A DNA stretch of 64,000 nucleotides from Bdellovibrionales bacterium (GTDB taxonomy: Bacteria > Bdellovibrionota > Bacteriovoracia > Bacteriovoracales > Bacteriovoracaceae): assembly GCA_018646675.1 (NCBI GenBank), contig JABGUH010000027.1:40154-104153 (forward strand). The letters are read 5' to 3'. The notes below the pieces were generated by a model. That model was given only the letters and a program-made list of their open reading frames with translations, searched no databases and was not told the origin of the DNA. The stretch's first letter is position 1. Every line of letters starts with the position of its first letter. Positions 47,388-56,802 of the stretch are shown here, one piece after another. A program made the position numbers and the translations under genes.

Positions 47388-47517
47388 GTAGGTGATAAGC
47401 TTATTATAATCTAACTACTTATTTATAAAGGGTTTTAACCTTGATCTGCCGGTACTAAGTGGTATTTCCTCCCTTTTTACTACAATTATATGTTGAATAG
47501 GTCGATAATTAGAGTCG
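47388..47517. other. promoter-bearing gap before the HExxH protein gene
   Basis: AT-rich stretch after the duplicated gene tail. No ORF with a ribosome site is seen. It presumably contains the promoter for the secreted HExxH gene, whose own ribosome site is weak (TTAGAG). Confidence 0.3.
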
Positions 47518-49650
47518 ATGGACAGTAATATCTCACCACAACGATTTTTGGGATTAGCAATGGCGCTTCAACTATTGGTGTCGCTGCCGCTCTATGGTGG
47601 ATTCATTGATAATTTGGACCGGGTCATTAACCGGCGGGTGGAGGGATGTAACACTGGCCAGCAACAGTGGGGGCATTATAGCTGTCTGGAGAATCCAATA
47701 GTTGGTGCTCATCTATCGACGGTTGAGAAGTTCCAGGGGGATGTTCAGCAGGTAATCAATCGGATGGAGGAGTGGACCTATATCCGTCAGAAGGTTACTC
47801 AGAAGAGGGAGCTGATGATAGCTGCCCGAAGTGAGTATGGTCAGCTAGCACAAGAGTTGTCCTCAGCTGGAATACCGCAGGAGGAGTCAGCGCTAGGTCA
47901 ATTGAAAAAAACTTTTTTAGTTTTGGCAGAGGTCAAGCGCAGTATAAATGAACTCAAGAAGTTGATCGATCGCTGTGATGACTCTGTGGCGAAACAATCT
48001 ATTGAGTGTCGTGGTAAGCATCAGGAGTTTGCTATTAAGTTGTCGGCATTACAGGCGATGGAGTTGACTCTGGTTAGTAGTTCACCGCTACTATCCCACT
48101 CTGCTTTTCAAGGTCAGAGAAGGTGGATGGGATTGAGTGACAGTGATGGAGGATTACTATTGGCATCTTCAGCAATGGATGATCGCCAGTTGGATCAGAA
48201 ATTTAGACGGCAGCTAAGAGTTGCGTTGAGAGAGACAAGAAAGAAACTAGATAAGCGGATTGGGCGTTATGGTCGTTTGTTGGCCACTACTCACCAACGG
48301 AAGGACGGATCATTTATCTGTCGCCAGTGTACCTCCGGAATCGAGGACTATCTAGAAGATAGTGATCTGTTATTTGAACTTAATCCTCAATTAGATAGTG
48401 GAAACCATAGGCACCCTCTAAGCTTGGCAATCTGTCGTCTATCTCAGAAGTACTACCTGGCCCGTGCCCGTGGTGTGCTAAGTGGATTTTTACTGGATTC
48501 AGCTTTAGTTATTACTCCTATGGGGATTGCGGGAGCGCTGAAGGGGGCCGTCTCTGTACTGAAGGTTGCACCCAAAGGTGCAAAGATATTGACACCGACG
48601 TTACAGGTGGCAGGTGAGGGCGCCGTTATTGGTGCAGAGATAAATCGTCTGAGCGGAGAGCTTGAGCAGTGCGAGGTGTTAGAGTTAGATTTGGCAGTTA
48701 CTGGTGGGCGGCCAGCACATAAAAAGTTGTTAGGAAAACTAAAGAGTTGCCGCCAAAGAGTGAAAGAGCGGGCGATCGATACCTCTCTTGCTCTGGTCGG
48801 CGGGATCGGTTTGGCCGGTGCTCATATGATACGTGTCGCACGGCCGATGATTGATACAATTCAGCCCAAAGTGGCCAGTAAAGTGAAGGGTGAGCTACTG
48901 GATATCTTGCGTCGAGGGGGACTGAATGCCACTGACCAGAAGATGACAGGATCTCAATTTAATCAGATGTATGATGATCTAATCAATTTTGCCAAACGTC
49001 ACAATATAACTGTAATTGAGTCAACCCCTGGCAGGATGGGAGCAACGGGAGTCTTTCCTCGGGGAGTTGATCGTCTGGAATTAGTTGGATTTAAGCGGGC
49101 GACAGAGTTAGCTGGTGAGGTTGGGGCCACATCTCGCCATGAGTTAGCACATATGTTCCATACGTTGCAGATGCGAGCAACTCTACTAGAGAGTAATGGA
49201 ATTAAAGGCGCAAAAAAATTGGTGGATGGTAAGGTCAAAGATGGGATGAACAACTATCTTAAGCTGTTTGAGTCCTCATCTAGTCGTAACTATCGTGAGT
49301 TTGAAAAGGCAGTAACTTCGATCGCCAATCCCACTTTAGATGGAAAGTGGATGAAATCTTTGGTCAATACCTCTGCTGCTGACTACTCCCGGCGATTAAC
49401 CTCTCTGTTGGATGGTACAGAGCAGGCGACAGTGGTGGGTAAGGTGCGCTTTCCCAGTGGTCGATCGCTACAAGATGTCTATGGTAAAGTTATGTCCAGT
49501 GCAACGGTGGCCACAGGAGGATCATTTACTGAGCTTGGTGCGACTAGGCTAACCCCAGCCATATTTGCCATCTATTATAGTAATAATACATTTGGGCTAC
49601 GTGATAAGGTGGACGCCATGTTAGAGCGGGAGCCTGAGAACTCTTTTTAA
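47518..49650 (+). CDS. secreted protein with zincin-type HExxH motif, unknown
   Basis: 710 residues. The N-terminus has an export-like hydrophobic stretch (FLGLAMALQLLVSLPLYGG). Next is a helical region with cysteines, a paired CRQC-type site (FICRQCTSG), and hydrophobic helices near residue 320-350 and 420 (LDSALVITPMGIAGAL; DTSLALVGGIGLAGAHM). The C-terminal 250 residues contain SRHELAHMFHTLQM near residue 540, a HExxH zinc-protease signature. The third ligand is not obvious. A secreted protease or toxin-like effector is possible, but no family is recognised. Confidence 0.7.
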   Translation: MDSNISPQRFLGLAMALQLLVSLPLYGGFIDNLDRVINRRVEGCNTGQQQWGHYSCLENPIVGAHLSTVEKFQGDVQQVINRMEEWTYIRQKVTQKRELMIAARSEYGQLAQELSSAGIPQEESALGQLKKTFLVLAEVKRSINELKKLIDRCDDSVAKQSIECRGKHQEFAIKLSALQAMELTLVSSSPLLSHSAFQGQRRWMGLSDSDGGLLLASSAMDDRQLDQKFRRQLRVALRETRKKLDKRIGRYGRLLATTHQRKDGSFICRQCTSGIEDYLEDSDLLFELNPQLDSGNHRHPLSLAICRLSQKYYLARARGVLSGFLLDSALVITPMGIAGALKGAVSVLKVAPKGAKILTPTLQVAGEGAVIGAEINRLSGELEQCEVLELDLAVTGGRPAHKKLLGKLKSCRQRVKERAIDTSLALVGGIGLAGAHMIRVARPMIDTIQPKVASKVKGELLDILRRGGLNATDQKMTGSQFNQMYDDLINFAKRHNITVIESTPGRMGATGVFPRGVDRLELVGFKRATELAGEVGATSRHELAHMFHTLQMRATLLESNGIKGAKKLVDGKVKDGMNNYLKLFESSSSRNYREFEKAVTSIANPTLDGKWMKSLVNTSAADYSRRLTSLLDGTEQATVVGKVRFPSGRSLQDVYGKVMSSATVATGGSFTELGATRLTPAIFAIYYSNNTFGLRDKVDAMLEREPENSF

Positions 49651-49725
49651 CGCACCATTTCTACCCAAAATAGTACTACTTAGATAAGATGTCGGCCCAA
49701 CCGTTTAGCAAGTGAGGGCCTAAAG

Positions 49726-51342
49726 ATGGATCTACTCCACACCCAGTTGGATAGCAGTAGTCAGAGTTTCAAAGAGAACCAGCAATTTCATCTAGAGCTA
49801 AAACAGGCTTTAGATCAGAAGCTATCCAAAGTTAAGTTGGGTGGCGGTGATAGGTCGGTTACTCGTCATCATCAGCGTGGTAAATTTTTACCACGAGAGC
49901 GGATTGAAAAAATAATAGATTCCGGCTCTCCATTTTTAGAGCTGACTCCATTGGCGGCAGATGGTCTCTATGGTGGCAAGGTTCCCTCGGCCAGTATCAT
50001 CACTGGTATTGGTCGGATTCATGGATTGGAGTGCATGATTGTCGCTAATGATGCTACCGTGAAGGGTGGGACCTACTATCCGATGACGGTTAAAAAGCAT
50101 CTTCGGGCTCAATATATTGCTCAGGAGAACCGGCTTCCCTGTATCTATCTAGTCGACTCCGGTGGAGCCTTCCTACCCATGCAGGATGAGGTCTTTCCCG
50201 ACCGTGAGCACTTTGGTCGCATTTTCTATAATCAAGCAGAGATGTCTGCTTTGGGTATTCCCCAGATTGCAGTCGTTTTGGGATCATGTACCGCTGGTGG
50301 TGCCTATGTTCCGGCGATGGCAGATGAGTCGGTAATTGTTAAAGGCAATGGCACCATCTTTTTAGGTGGGCCGCCACTAGTGAAAGCTGCCACCGGTGAA
50401 GAGGTTACGGCGGAAGATCTGGGGGGAGCAGATGTCCATACTAAAAAAAGTGGGGTAGCTGATCATTACGCTAACGACGAGGAAGAGGCGCTACTCATTA
50501 CTCGTAATATTGTGGAAAATCTTAATTACTTGGCAAAAAAGCCCATGTTGCCCCAGCGTTGTGAGAGTGTTGCACCTGAGTATCCAGTAGAGGAACTCTA
50601 CGGAATTGTCCCCAAGGATACTCGTATCCCTTACGATGTGCGTGAGGTGATTGCCCGGATTGTAGATGGCTCAAGCTTTCATCAATTTAAGGAACACTAC
50701 GGGACGACCTTAGTTTGTGGCTTTGGTCGTATCCATGGCCACCAGGTGGGAATTGTTGCTAACAACGGTATTTTATTTTCTGAAAGTGCTGTCAAGGGGG
50801 CGCATTTTGTAGAGCTCTGTGGCCAGCGCAAAGTCCCACTGCTATTTCTACAAAATGTCACTGGCTTTATGGTTGGTCAGCAATATGAAGCAGGAGGTAT
50901 TGCTAAGGATGGTGCCAAGATGGTTATGGCCGTTTCCAACGCCAAGGTACCTAAGTTTACCGTTATTATTGGTGGCTCCTTTGGGGCCGGTAACTATGGG
51001 ATGTGCGGCCGTGCCTATGATCCGCGTTTTTTATGGATGTGGCCCAACGCTCGTATCTCAGTTATGGGTGGTGAGCAGGCGGCTGGAGTTCTCTCCACCG
51101 TTCGTCAGCAGGCGCTAGAGCATGCTGGGGAGAAAGCGATGACCCCCGATGAGCTAGCAGAGTTTGAGCGTCCGATTCGTGAAAAATATGATAAGGAGGG
51201 GAGCTGTTACTACAGTACTGCTCGTCTTTGGGATGACGGGGTGATTGATCCGGCCCAGACCAGAGATATTTTAGGGTTGGCATTAGATGCTTGTCTTAAT
51301 GCCCCGGTGGCGGATACCAAGTTTGGTGTTTTTAGAATGTAG
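49726..51342 (+). CDS. mccB: methylcrotonyl-CoA carboxylase beta (carboxyltransferase) subunit
   Basis: 538 residues, normal for MCC beta. Carboxyltransferase landmarks include [17 protein letters not shown], the N-terminal acyl-CoA site [21 protein letters not shown] near residue 145, [16 protein letters not shown], and the C-terminal half [21 protein letters not shown] and [16 protein letters not shown]. The enzyme carboxylates 3-methylcrotonyl-CoA in leucine degradation. It opens an operon with hydratase, biotin carboxylase, BCCP and HMG-CoA lyase, which specifies methylcrotonyl over propionyl or acetyl substrates. The ATG at 49726 follows GAGGG. Confidence 0.95.
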   Translation: MDLLHTQLDSSSQSFKENQQFHLELKQALDQKLSKVKLGGGDRSVTRHHQRGKFLPRERIEKIIDSGSPFLELTPLAADGLYGGKVPSASIITGIGRIHGLECMIVANDATVKGGTYYPMTVKKHLRAQYIAQENRLPCIYLVDSGGAFLPMQDEVFPDREHFGRIFYNQAEMSALGIPQIAVVLGSCTAGGAYVPAMADESVIVKGNGTIFLGGPPLVKAATGEEVTAEDLGGADVHTKKSGVADHYANDEEEALLITRNIVENLNYLAKKPMLPQRCESVAPEYPVEELYGIVPKDTRIPYDVREVIARIVDGSSFHQFKEHYGTTLVCGFGRIHGHQVGIVANNGILFSESAVKGAHFVELCGQRKVPLLFLQNVTGFMVGQQYEAGGIAKDGAKMVMAVSNAKVPKFTVIIGGSFGAGNYGMCGRAYDPRFLWMWPNARISVMGGEQAAGVLSTVRQQALEHAGEKAMTPDELAEFERPIREKYDKEGSCYYSTARLWDDGVIDPAQTRDILGLALDACLNAPVADTKFGVFRM

Positions 51343-51352
51343 GAGGTAAGTA

Positions 51353-52156
51353 TTGGATTCAACAACTTTTACTGTTGGTACCGATTCCCGTGGTGTGGTG
51401 GAGTTAACATTTAACCGGCCGAAGCTCCATAATGCTTTTAATGATCTAATGATTAAGGAGTTAACCCACTGGTTTGCTGAAGCGGAGAGTGATGACTCTA
51501 TTCGATTGGTAGTGCTAACTGGTAATGGCCGTTCATTTTGTGCTGGTGCCGATCTAAATTGGATGCGCAGTATGAAAGAGTATTCGGCGGAAGAGAATAT
51601 TCAAGATAGTATGCGACTAGATGGAATGTATCAGGCGATAAATAATTTTACTCGCCCAGTAATTGGTAAGATGGGTGGTGCCGCAATCGGCGGCGGAGTT
51701 GGCTTGATCGCAGTGTGTGATCATGTTGTTGCGGTGGAGGGGGCAAAAATTCAGCTCTCGGAAGTTCGTTTGGGTCTGGTACCAGCGGTAATCTCTCCCT
51801 ACGTAATCGCTAAAATTGGTGAGAGTTATGCCCGTTCAACTTTTATTAGTGGCCAACCGTTTAATTCTAAGCATGCTCTACAGATAGGTTTAGTTCACCA
51901 GGTAGTTCCACAGGAAGAGTTAGATAGCACCGTTGAAATGGTAGTTGAGCGCTGTTTAAAAGCTGCTCCTCTGGCACAGCGAGCCTGTAAGGAGTTGATC
52001 AAAAATGTAGTTGAACATGCGGGTGATGGGCATGAAGAGATTAGTCGCTATACCTGCCACGCGATTGCCAATGCCAGAGTTTCTGATGAGGGACAGGAGG
52101 GGATGGATGCTCTCTTAAGCAAGCGTCCACCAAGTTGGCTGGAGAGTAAGGAGTAA
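51353..52156 (+). CDS. liuC: methylglutaconyl-CoA/enoyl-CoA hydratase
   Basis: 267-residue crotonase-fold protein: FNRPKLHNAFNDLMIKEL, oxyanion-hole SFCAGADLNWMRSM near residue 62, KMGGAAIGGGVGLIAVCDHV near 105 and LSEVRLGLVPAVISPYV with the catalytic-type Glu. In this position it most likely hydrates 3-methylglutaconyl-CoA to HMG-CoA, the step between MCC and HMG-CoA lyase. The start is TTG behind a strong AGGAGGT; its TAA overlaps the next ATG. Confidence 0.92.
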   Translation: MDSTTFTVGTDSRGVVELTFNRPKLHNAFNDLMIKELTHWFAEAESDDSIRLVVLTGNGRSFCAGADLNWMRSMKEYSAEENIQDSMRLDGMYQAINNFTRPVIGKMGGAAIGGGVGLIAVCDHVVAVEGAKIQLSEVRLGLVPAVISPYVIAKIGESYARSTFISGQPFNSKHALQIGLVHQVVPQEELDSTVEMVVERCLKAAPLAQRACKELIKNVVEHAGDGHEEISRYTCHAIANARVSDEGQEGMDALLSKRPPSWLESKE

Positions 52157-53670
52157 TGAGCAATAACAAGGGTCGAAAAATAACAAAAGTACTGATTGCC
52201 AATCGAGGGGAGATTGCCCTGCGGGTAATGCGTAGTTGTCGCTTGATGGGAATTAAAAGTGTTGCTATTTATGCAACTGCTGAGCTTGGAATGCCACACA
52301 CTACTTATGCCGATCAAGGTTTTGATTTAGGGGAGGGGGATCTCCATGCCACCTACCTAAACCAAGAAAAAATCATCAGCATTGCCCAAGAGAGTGGAGC
52401 AGATGCCATCCATCCCGGCTATGGCTTTTTATCTGAAAATAGCTCTTTTGCTAAGTTGGTAGAAAAGAGTGGGCTGATTTTTATTGGGCCGACAGCAGAA
52501 GTGATCGATCTAATGGGGGACAAACAGGCTTCAAAAATTAGGATGGAGGAGATTGGTGTTCCTACTATCCCTGGCTACCATGGTGATGATCAAGCTTCAG
52601 AGCTATTAAAATCTGAGGCCAAAAAGATTGGGCTACCAGTTCTTATCAAGGCTTCTGCTGGTGGTGGTGGTAAGGGGATGCGGGTGGTTGAAGACCTTGC
52701 TCAATTTGAAGAGCATTTGGCTTCGGCGCAACGAGAGGCGGCCAGTGCTTTTGGCAATGATCAGATGTTAATTGAAAAGTATATCATTAACCCTCGTCAT
52801 ATTGAGGTACAGGTATTCTCTGATATGGCGGGAAACCATCGTCACTTTTTTGAGCGAGAGTGTACAATTCAAAGACGCCACCAAAAAATTGTCGAGGAGT
52901 CACCCTCAGTTGCCTTGGCCCCTGAAACCAAAGAGCGCATTTTAGCTTCAGCAGTTTCGATCTGTGAAAACATTGGTTACCGTGGGGCCGGAACGGTGGA
53001 GTTTATTTTAGATGATGATCAATCTTTTTATTTTCTAGAGATGAATACCCGGTTACAGGTAGAGCATCCGGTGACCGAGATGGTGACGGGATTTGATCTG
53101 GTGGAGCTGCAACTAAAAGTGGCTGAGGGTGAAGATTTTAATTTTGGCCAAAAGGATATTAAGCAGCAGGGACATAGCATTGAAGTTAGGCTCTATGCAG
53201 AAGATCCCGATAACGATTTTTTGCCTTCGATCGGTACGATCAGTAGAATTGGTGAAACTTCACAGTCAGGTGTTCGTTTTGATAGTGGCTACTCTGATGG
53301 TGATCAGATCACCATTAACTTTGATCCCATGTTGGCTAAGCTAATTGTTGATGGCAAGGATCGTAATGAAGCGGTTAATAAGATGTTATACTCATTAGAT
53401 GAGCTGCCGCTTTTAGGTGTCAAAACCAATCGGGAGTATTTGAAACGTATTTTACAACACTCAAATTTTTTAAGTGGAGAGTTTTTTACTCACTTTGTAA
53501 CTACTTTTAAGGATGACTTAAAAGCAAAGCCGCTTGAGACGCCGGTTGTCGCCCAAGCAATTGCTGCGCACATAGTTGTTCAGCAGGGAGTATTTACTCC
53601 CACCGGTGGAGTAGCAGCTACTGCTATTACCACGCCTTGGGACTCACTAACTAACTTTAGGAATGTATAA
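52156..53670 (+). CDS. biotin carboxylase of methylcrotonyl-CoA carboxylase (MCC alpha, N-terminal part only)
   Basis: 504 residues with biotin carboxylase motifs: VLIANRGEIALRVMRSCR, HPGYGFLSENSSFA, GPTAEVIDLMGDKQASK, ATP-grasp glycine loop KASAGGGGKGMRVV near residue 170, ECTIQRRHQKIVEESPS, LEMNTRLQVEHPVTEM. The normal MCC alpha subunit (about 660 residues) also contains a BT and biotinyl domain. Here those reside on the next gene, coupled by TAATG. Family knowledge and operon context assign it to leucine breakdown. Confidence 0.93.
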   Translation: MSNNKGRKITKVLIANRGEIALRVMRSCRLMGIKSVAIYATAELGMPHTTYADQGFDLGEGDLHATYLNQEKIISIAQESGADAIHPGYGFLSENSSFAKLVEKSGLIFIGPTAEVIDLMGDKQASKIRMEEIGVPTIPGYHGDDQASELLKSEAKKIGLPVLIKASAGGGGKGMRVVEDLAQFEEHLASAQREAASAFGNDQMLIEKYIINPRHIEVQVFSDMAGNHRHFFERECTIQRRHQKIVEESPSVALAPETKERILASAVSICENIGYRGAGTVEFILDDDQSFYFLEMNTRLQVEHPVTEMVTGFDLVELQLKVAEGEDFNFGQKDIKQQGHSIEVRLYAEDPDNDFLPSIGTISRIGETSQSGVRFDSGYSDGDQITINFDPMLAKLIVDGKDRNEAVNKMLYSLDELPLLGVKTNREYLKRILQHSNFLSGEFFTHFVTTFKDDLKAKPLETPVVAQAIAAHIVVQQGVFTPTGGVAATAITTPWDSLTNFRNV

Positions 53671-54161
53671 TGAAGAAGCTGGTGATTAATGGTGATGAGC
53701 GAGTGATTGAACAACTCCAGATGGATCAGGAGCGGATCTCTTTTTTGTTGGATGGAGATCAGTTCTCCTTTGAGATTGTAAAGAGTACTCCCACTGGTTT
53801 GGAGTTGAAAAGTGGCAATCAAAATTTAAAGGCGGCGATGACCAGAACTTCTGCTGGTATAACTAATGTTGTAATTGGCGGGTGTGATATCGAGGTCGAA
53901 GAGGTCAGTGGTCAGCGGCGTCGCAACTCTCAAGGTGGTGCTGGAGAGATGCGTTCTCCAATGCCCGGCTGGGTATTAAAGGTACTAGTAAAAGAGGGGG
54001 ATCAGGTCAAAGAGGGAGAGACCCTTTTAGTGCTTGAGGCGATGAAGATGGAGCATGCAATTAAGGCGGCAATTGATGGTACTGTTGCCGTGGTTCATGC
54101 CAGTGTGGGTGATATGGTGGAAGGGGGAGTAGAGCTAATTGGGCTTACTCCTTTAGAGTAG
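53670..54161 (+). CDS. separate biotin carboxyl carrier protein
   Basis: 163 residues. The last 75 residues are the biotinyl domain (MRSPMPGWVLKVLVKEGDQV, EAMKMEHAIKAAIDG, with the biotinylated Lys in AMKM). The first 90 residues may serve as the BT-like linker to the beta subunit. The ATG overlaps the preceding TAA, so translation is coupled and stoichiometric. It completes the split MCC alpha subunit. Confidence 0.93.
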   Translation: MKKLVINGDERVIEQLQMDQERISFLLDGDQFSFEIVKSTPTGLELKSGNQNLKAAMTRTSAGITNVVIGGCDIEVEEVSGQRRRNSQGGAGEMRSPMPGWVLKVLVKEGDQVKEGETLLVLEAMKMEHAIKAAIDGTVAVVHASVGDMVEGGVELIGLTPLE

Positions 54162-54168
54162 GTCTATT

Positions 54169-55107
54169 TTGCAGCAGCGACTTTTTACTGGACTTCCTAA
54201 AAAAATAAAAATTGTCGAAGTTGGGCCACGCGATGGCTTGCAAAACGAGTCGGCAATGGTCAGCGTAGAAGATAAAATTAAATTTATCACTCTGCTTGCT
54301 CAAGCAGGTCTTCAGACAATTGAAGTCGCAAGTTTTGTCCATCCCGATCGGGTGCCACAGATGGGTAATTCAGGTCAGGTGGTATCTGCACTTAAAAACT
54401 TGCCAGCCTTTAAAGGCGTGGAACTAATCTCTTTGGTACCGAATTTAAAAGGACTTGAATATAGTATTGCTGCCGGAAGTAGATATGTCGCTTTTTTTAC
54501 CTCCAACTCCGAAACATTTAACCGAAAGAATATTAATGCCACAATTGAGGAGTCCCTGCACAGAATTGAGATGGCAGCTAAAATGGCCAGAGATCACAGC
54601 CTGCGTATTAGAGGGTATATCTCAACGGCATTTGGTTGTCCCTACGAAGGTGAAACTTCCATTGATGCTCTAAAACGGGTGGCCGAAAAGTTACTCTCTT
54701 TGGGGGCAGAAGAGATATGCATCGCAGATACCGCTGGACTGGCAAATCCCAATCAGGTGCAGCAACTACTCGAAAATCTAAAGAAAAGTTTTGATCTAAA
54801 TCAGTTGGCAATCCATCTACACGATACAGCCGGTTTAGCACTGCCCAATGCCATGGTGGCACTACAAGAGGGGATAACTGCTTTTGATACTTCGGCGGCA
54901 GGTCTCGGTGGCTGCCCTTTTGCTAAAGGGGCCAGTGGTAATCTGGCGACCGAAGATCTACTTAATCTGGCCAATAAGTTGGGGATTGATACTGGAGTTG
55001 AGACCAAAAAATTATTAGAGGCATCAACTTTTATTTTGGATAAACTTGGTAATCAGCAGGCTAACTCCAAATTTTTCAACGCTTGCCGGGCCCGTTCCAA
55101 TGGTTAG
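54169..55107 (+). CDS. hydroxymethylglutaryl-CoA lyase
   Basis: Cleaves HMG-CoA to acetoacetate and acetyl-CoA, ending leucine degradation. The 312-residue TIM-barrel enzyme shows KIVEVGPRDGLQNES with substrate-binding Arg/Asp, VASFVHPDRVPQMGN, STAFGCPYEG, LADTAGLANP-like IADTAGLANP, IHLHDTAGLALPN metal site and the catalytic cysteine loop GLGGCPFAKGASGNLATED. Start is TTG, seven bases after the BCCP stop. No acyl-CoA dehydrogenase (isovaleryl) gene is in the operon. Confidence 0.95.
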   Translation: MQQRLFTGLPKKIKIVEVGPRDGLQNESAMVSVEDKIKFITLLAQAGLQTIEVASFVHPDRVPQMGNSGQVVSALKNLPAFKGVELISLVPNLKGLEYSIAAGSRYVAFFTSNSETFNRKNINATIEESLHRIEMAAKMARDHSLRIRGYISTAFGCPYEGETSIDALKRVAEKLLSLGAEEICIADTAGLANPNQVQQLLENLKKSFDLNQLAIHLHDTAGLALPNAMVALQEGITAFDTSAAGLGGCPFAKGASGNLATEDLLNLANKLGIDTGVETKKLLEASTFILDKLGNQQANSKFFNACRARSNG

Positions 55108-55456
55108 AGTTCTGATTGCGTCTATGCTGGCCCTATCTCTTACTGCTTGCTCACGACTGCAGTTTGTTTCAGATGGAAAAATTACCATTCATCCTATGAA
55201 ACGTAATACTGATACTCAACGGATTGAAGTTGAGGGGAGACGAATTTTCTACCTTTGGGGATTAATCCCTCAAGAGTATAGTGTAAATTTGGATGGTGAG
55301 TTGGAGCAGTTTGTTGGCAATAATGTCTCAGGTGTTAGAATTGAACACTATCAAACAGTTTCAGATATTGTTGCCACGGTCGCGTCACTCGGGTTTTACT
55401 TTCCCCGTAGTTATCGAATCATAGTTAATCGCGGGAGTTGGTCTGGTGGGAAGTAG
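55100..55456 (+). CDS. Bor-like small lipoprotein
   Basis: 118 residues whose ATG overlaps the HMG-CoA lyase stop. It has a lipoprotein signal (VRVLIASMLALSLTAC, lipobox LTAC). The mature part resembles the Bor/Iss-type fold (RIFYLWGLIPQEYSVNLD; VASLGFYFPRSYRIIV). It is probably outer-membrane attached. The longer open frame from 55046 would have no signal at its start. The function here is unknown. Confidence 0.65.
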   Translation: MVRVLIASMLALSLTACSRLQFVSDGKITIHPMKRNTDTQRIEVEGRRIFYLWGLIPQEYSVNLDGELEQFVGNNVSGVRIEHYQTVSDIVATVASLGFYFPRSYRIIVNRGSWSGGK

Positions 55457-55847
55457 ATCATTGCGGAGTATTTTGCCCTGCATCCTTTGTTGTTGCCTGA
55501 TTGTAGGATGCAGCTCCACCGTAATCGTTGAGGGAAATAGCTGTTTGGAGAGTGCCAAGTGGTATGGCCAAGATGAAAAGGCGTCAAGTTTTGTTGCGAC
55601 TAAGCAGGTGCGAGATGTGCAGTGGGAGTTATCTCCATCATACTATCTTCCCCTTTCAGAGATATTATGGGAGCGGGGGTTAACCTGTGGCCAAGTGGAG
55701 ACACTGTACGTAAGTGTTGAGACCAATTTTGTTGATGCTCTATATAATTTGCTGCCCTTTACCACCTCTCGGTTAGTCAGGGTGGTTGGTACCACTAGGC
55801 TGGTTTCACAAAAAGAAGGTGCATCGCGTCGTCCGAGGAGACGCTAG
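55446..55847 (+). CDS. small lipoprotein, unknown
   Basis: 133 residues from a GTG overlapping the preceding gene by 11 bp. A lipoprotein signal (SILPCILCCCLIVGCSS, lipobox IVGC) is evident. The C-terminus is basic (SRRPRRR). No domain is recognised. Tight overlap with the Bor-like gene suggests partner lipoproteins. Confidence 0.6.
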   Translation: MGSRSLRSILPCILCCCLIVGCSSTVIVEGNSCLESAKWYGQDEKASSFVATKQVRDVQWELSPSYYLPLSEILWERGLTCGQVETLYVSVETNFVDALYNLLPFTTSRLVRVVGTTRLVSQKEGASRRPRRR

Positions 55848-55960
55848 TTATAGTGGACTAATTCGCTACTTGTTGAAATATATATAGATAGAGGTTAGAG
55901 TTACTGATAGTAGAATATGTAATATATATTGAGTGTTTTGGCTAAATTTTGAGGTTATCT

Positions 55961-56251
55961 ATGACCGTTAATAAGAGAGAAAATATACGATTTAAAGTTA
56001 ACCCATCACTCTTTGCGTGGATATCTTTTAATAATATTGAGTTTAGCGAGGACTGCGTTGCCTTGATAGATGCCGACTCATATAAGGGTTGCGGTCTAAT
56101 CATCAATTATGATCTCGGTTTAAGTGTTGGAGATGTCAGTTTTGTCAAAGTTGGCCACCTGCCACCGGTTAAGGCGGAAGTTCGCAATGTAACTGATCTG
56201 GGGCGAGGAGTGTTTCTGATTGGAATGCAGTATCTATCTGAGCGTACTTAA
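55961..56251 (+). CDS. small single-domain PilZ-like protein
   Basis: 96 residues from the ATG at 55961 behind GAGGT. It consists of one PilZ-like domain: KRENIRFKVNPSLFAWISFN (RxxxR motif), ALIDADSYKGCGLIINY in place of the D/NxSxxG motif, and VFLIGMQYLS. A c-di-GMP receptor is plausible, but the second motif is altered. Confidence 0.6.
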   Translation: MTVNKRENIRFKVNPSLFAWISFNNIEFSEDCVALIDADSYKGCGLIINYDLGLSVGDVSFVKVGHLPPVKAEVRNVTDLGRGVFLIGMQYLSERT

Positions 56252-56305
56252 TATATCGGGTTTACGATTTAATCATTTGTTATCTAAGGGACTAAGGGAG
56301 ATAGG

Positions 56306-56776
56306 ATGAATTTAAGGTTGACTTTGATCACTCTGTTTGTAGTACTACTTTTCAGTGTCACCTCCCTATTTGCTTGTACGGATTTCTCCGGAACATATGT
56401 TACTAACCGTGGAAGCAGTCAAGACGGTGGAACCATTATGACTCAAGTGCTGGTAAAGCAGGTGGGTTGTGATTCCATTACTTGGACATTCAATTTTCGT
56501 GCTGGAAACCAGCACACCAAAAAGATTGTTACCGATGGTGTTGAGCATCTATCCTATGACGATGGGTACGTTGTAATGTGGGAGAGTGCTCAATTTAAGG
56601 AAGATGATCTGGTTATTAATACCAGAATGTATCAGCGCTTAGAAAATATCACCACTAAAAACGTAACCCTGCTATTTAAAGAGAGTAATGGCGGCCATAT
56701 TATTGAGAACAAGCGCATCATGACAGAAGCGGGAGAGCGGATAGGCACAATTATTACCTCCTTTGTAAAAAGATAG
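56306..56776 (+). CDS. small secreted protein, unknown
   Basis: 156 residues with a signal peptide (LTLITLFVVLLFSVTSLFA) followed at once by CTDFSGTYV, typical of a small beta-barrel, lipocalin-like secreted protein. Only two cysteines remain in the mature form, at its N-terminus and in QVGCDSI, possibly one disulfide. Strong ribosome site (AGGGAGATAGG) before the ATG. No family assignment. Confidence 0.6.
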   Translation: MNLRLTLITLFVVLLFSVTSLFACTDFSGTYVTNRGSSQDGGTIMTQVLVKQVGCDSITWTFNFRAGNQHTKKIVTDGVEHLSYDDGYVVMWESAQFKEDDLVINTRMYQRLENITTKNVTLLFKESNGGHIIENKRIMTEAGERIGTIITSFVKR

Positions 56777-56802
56777 TTATCTTTTTAGTGACTGTAATTT
56801 AG

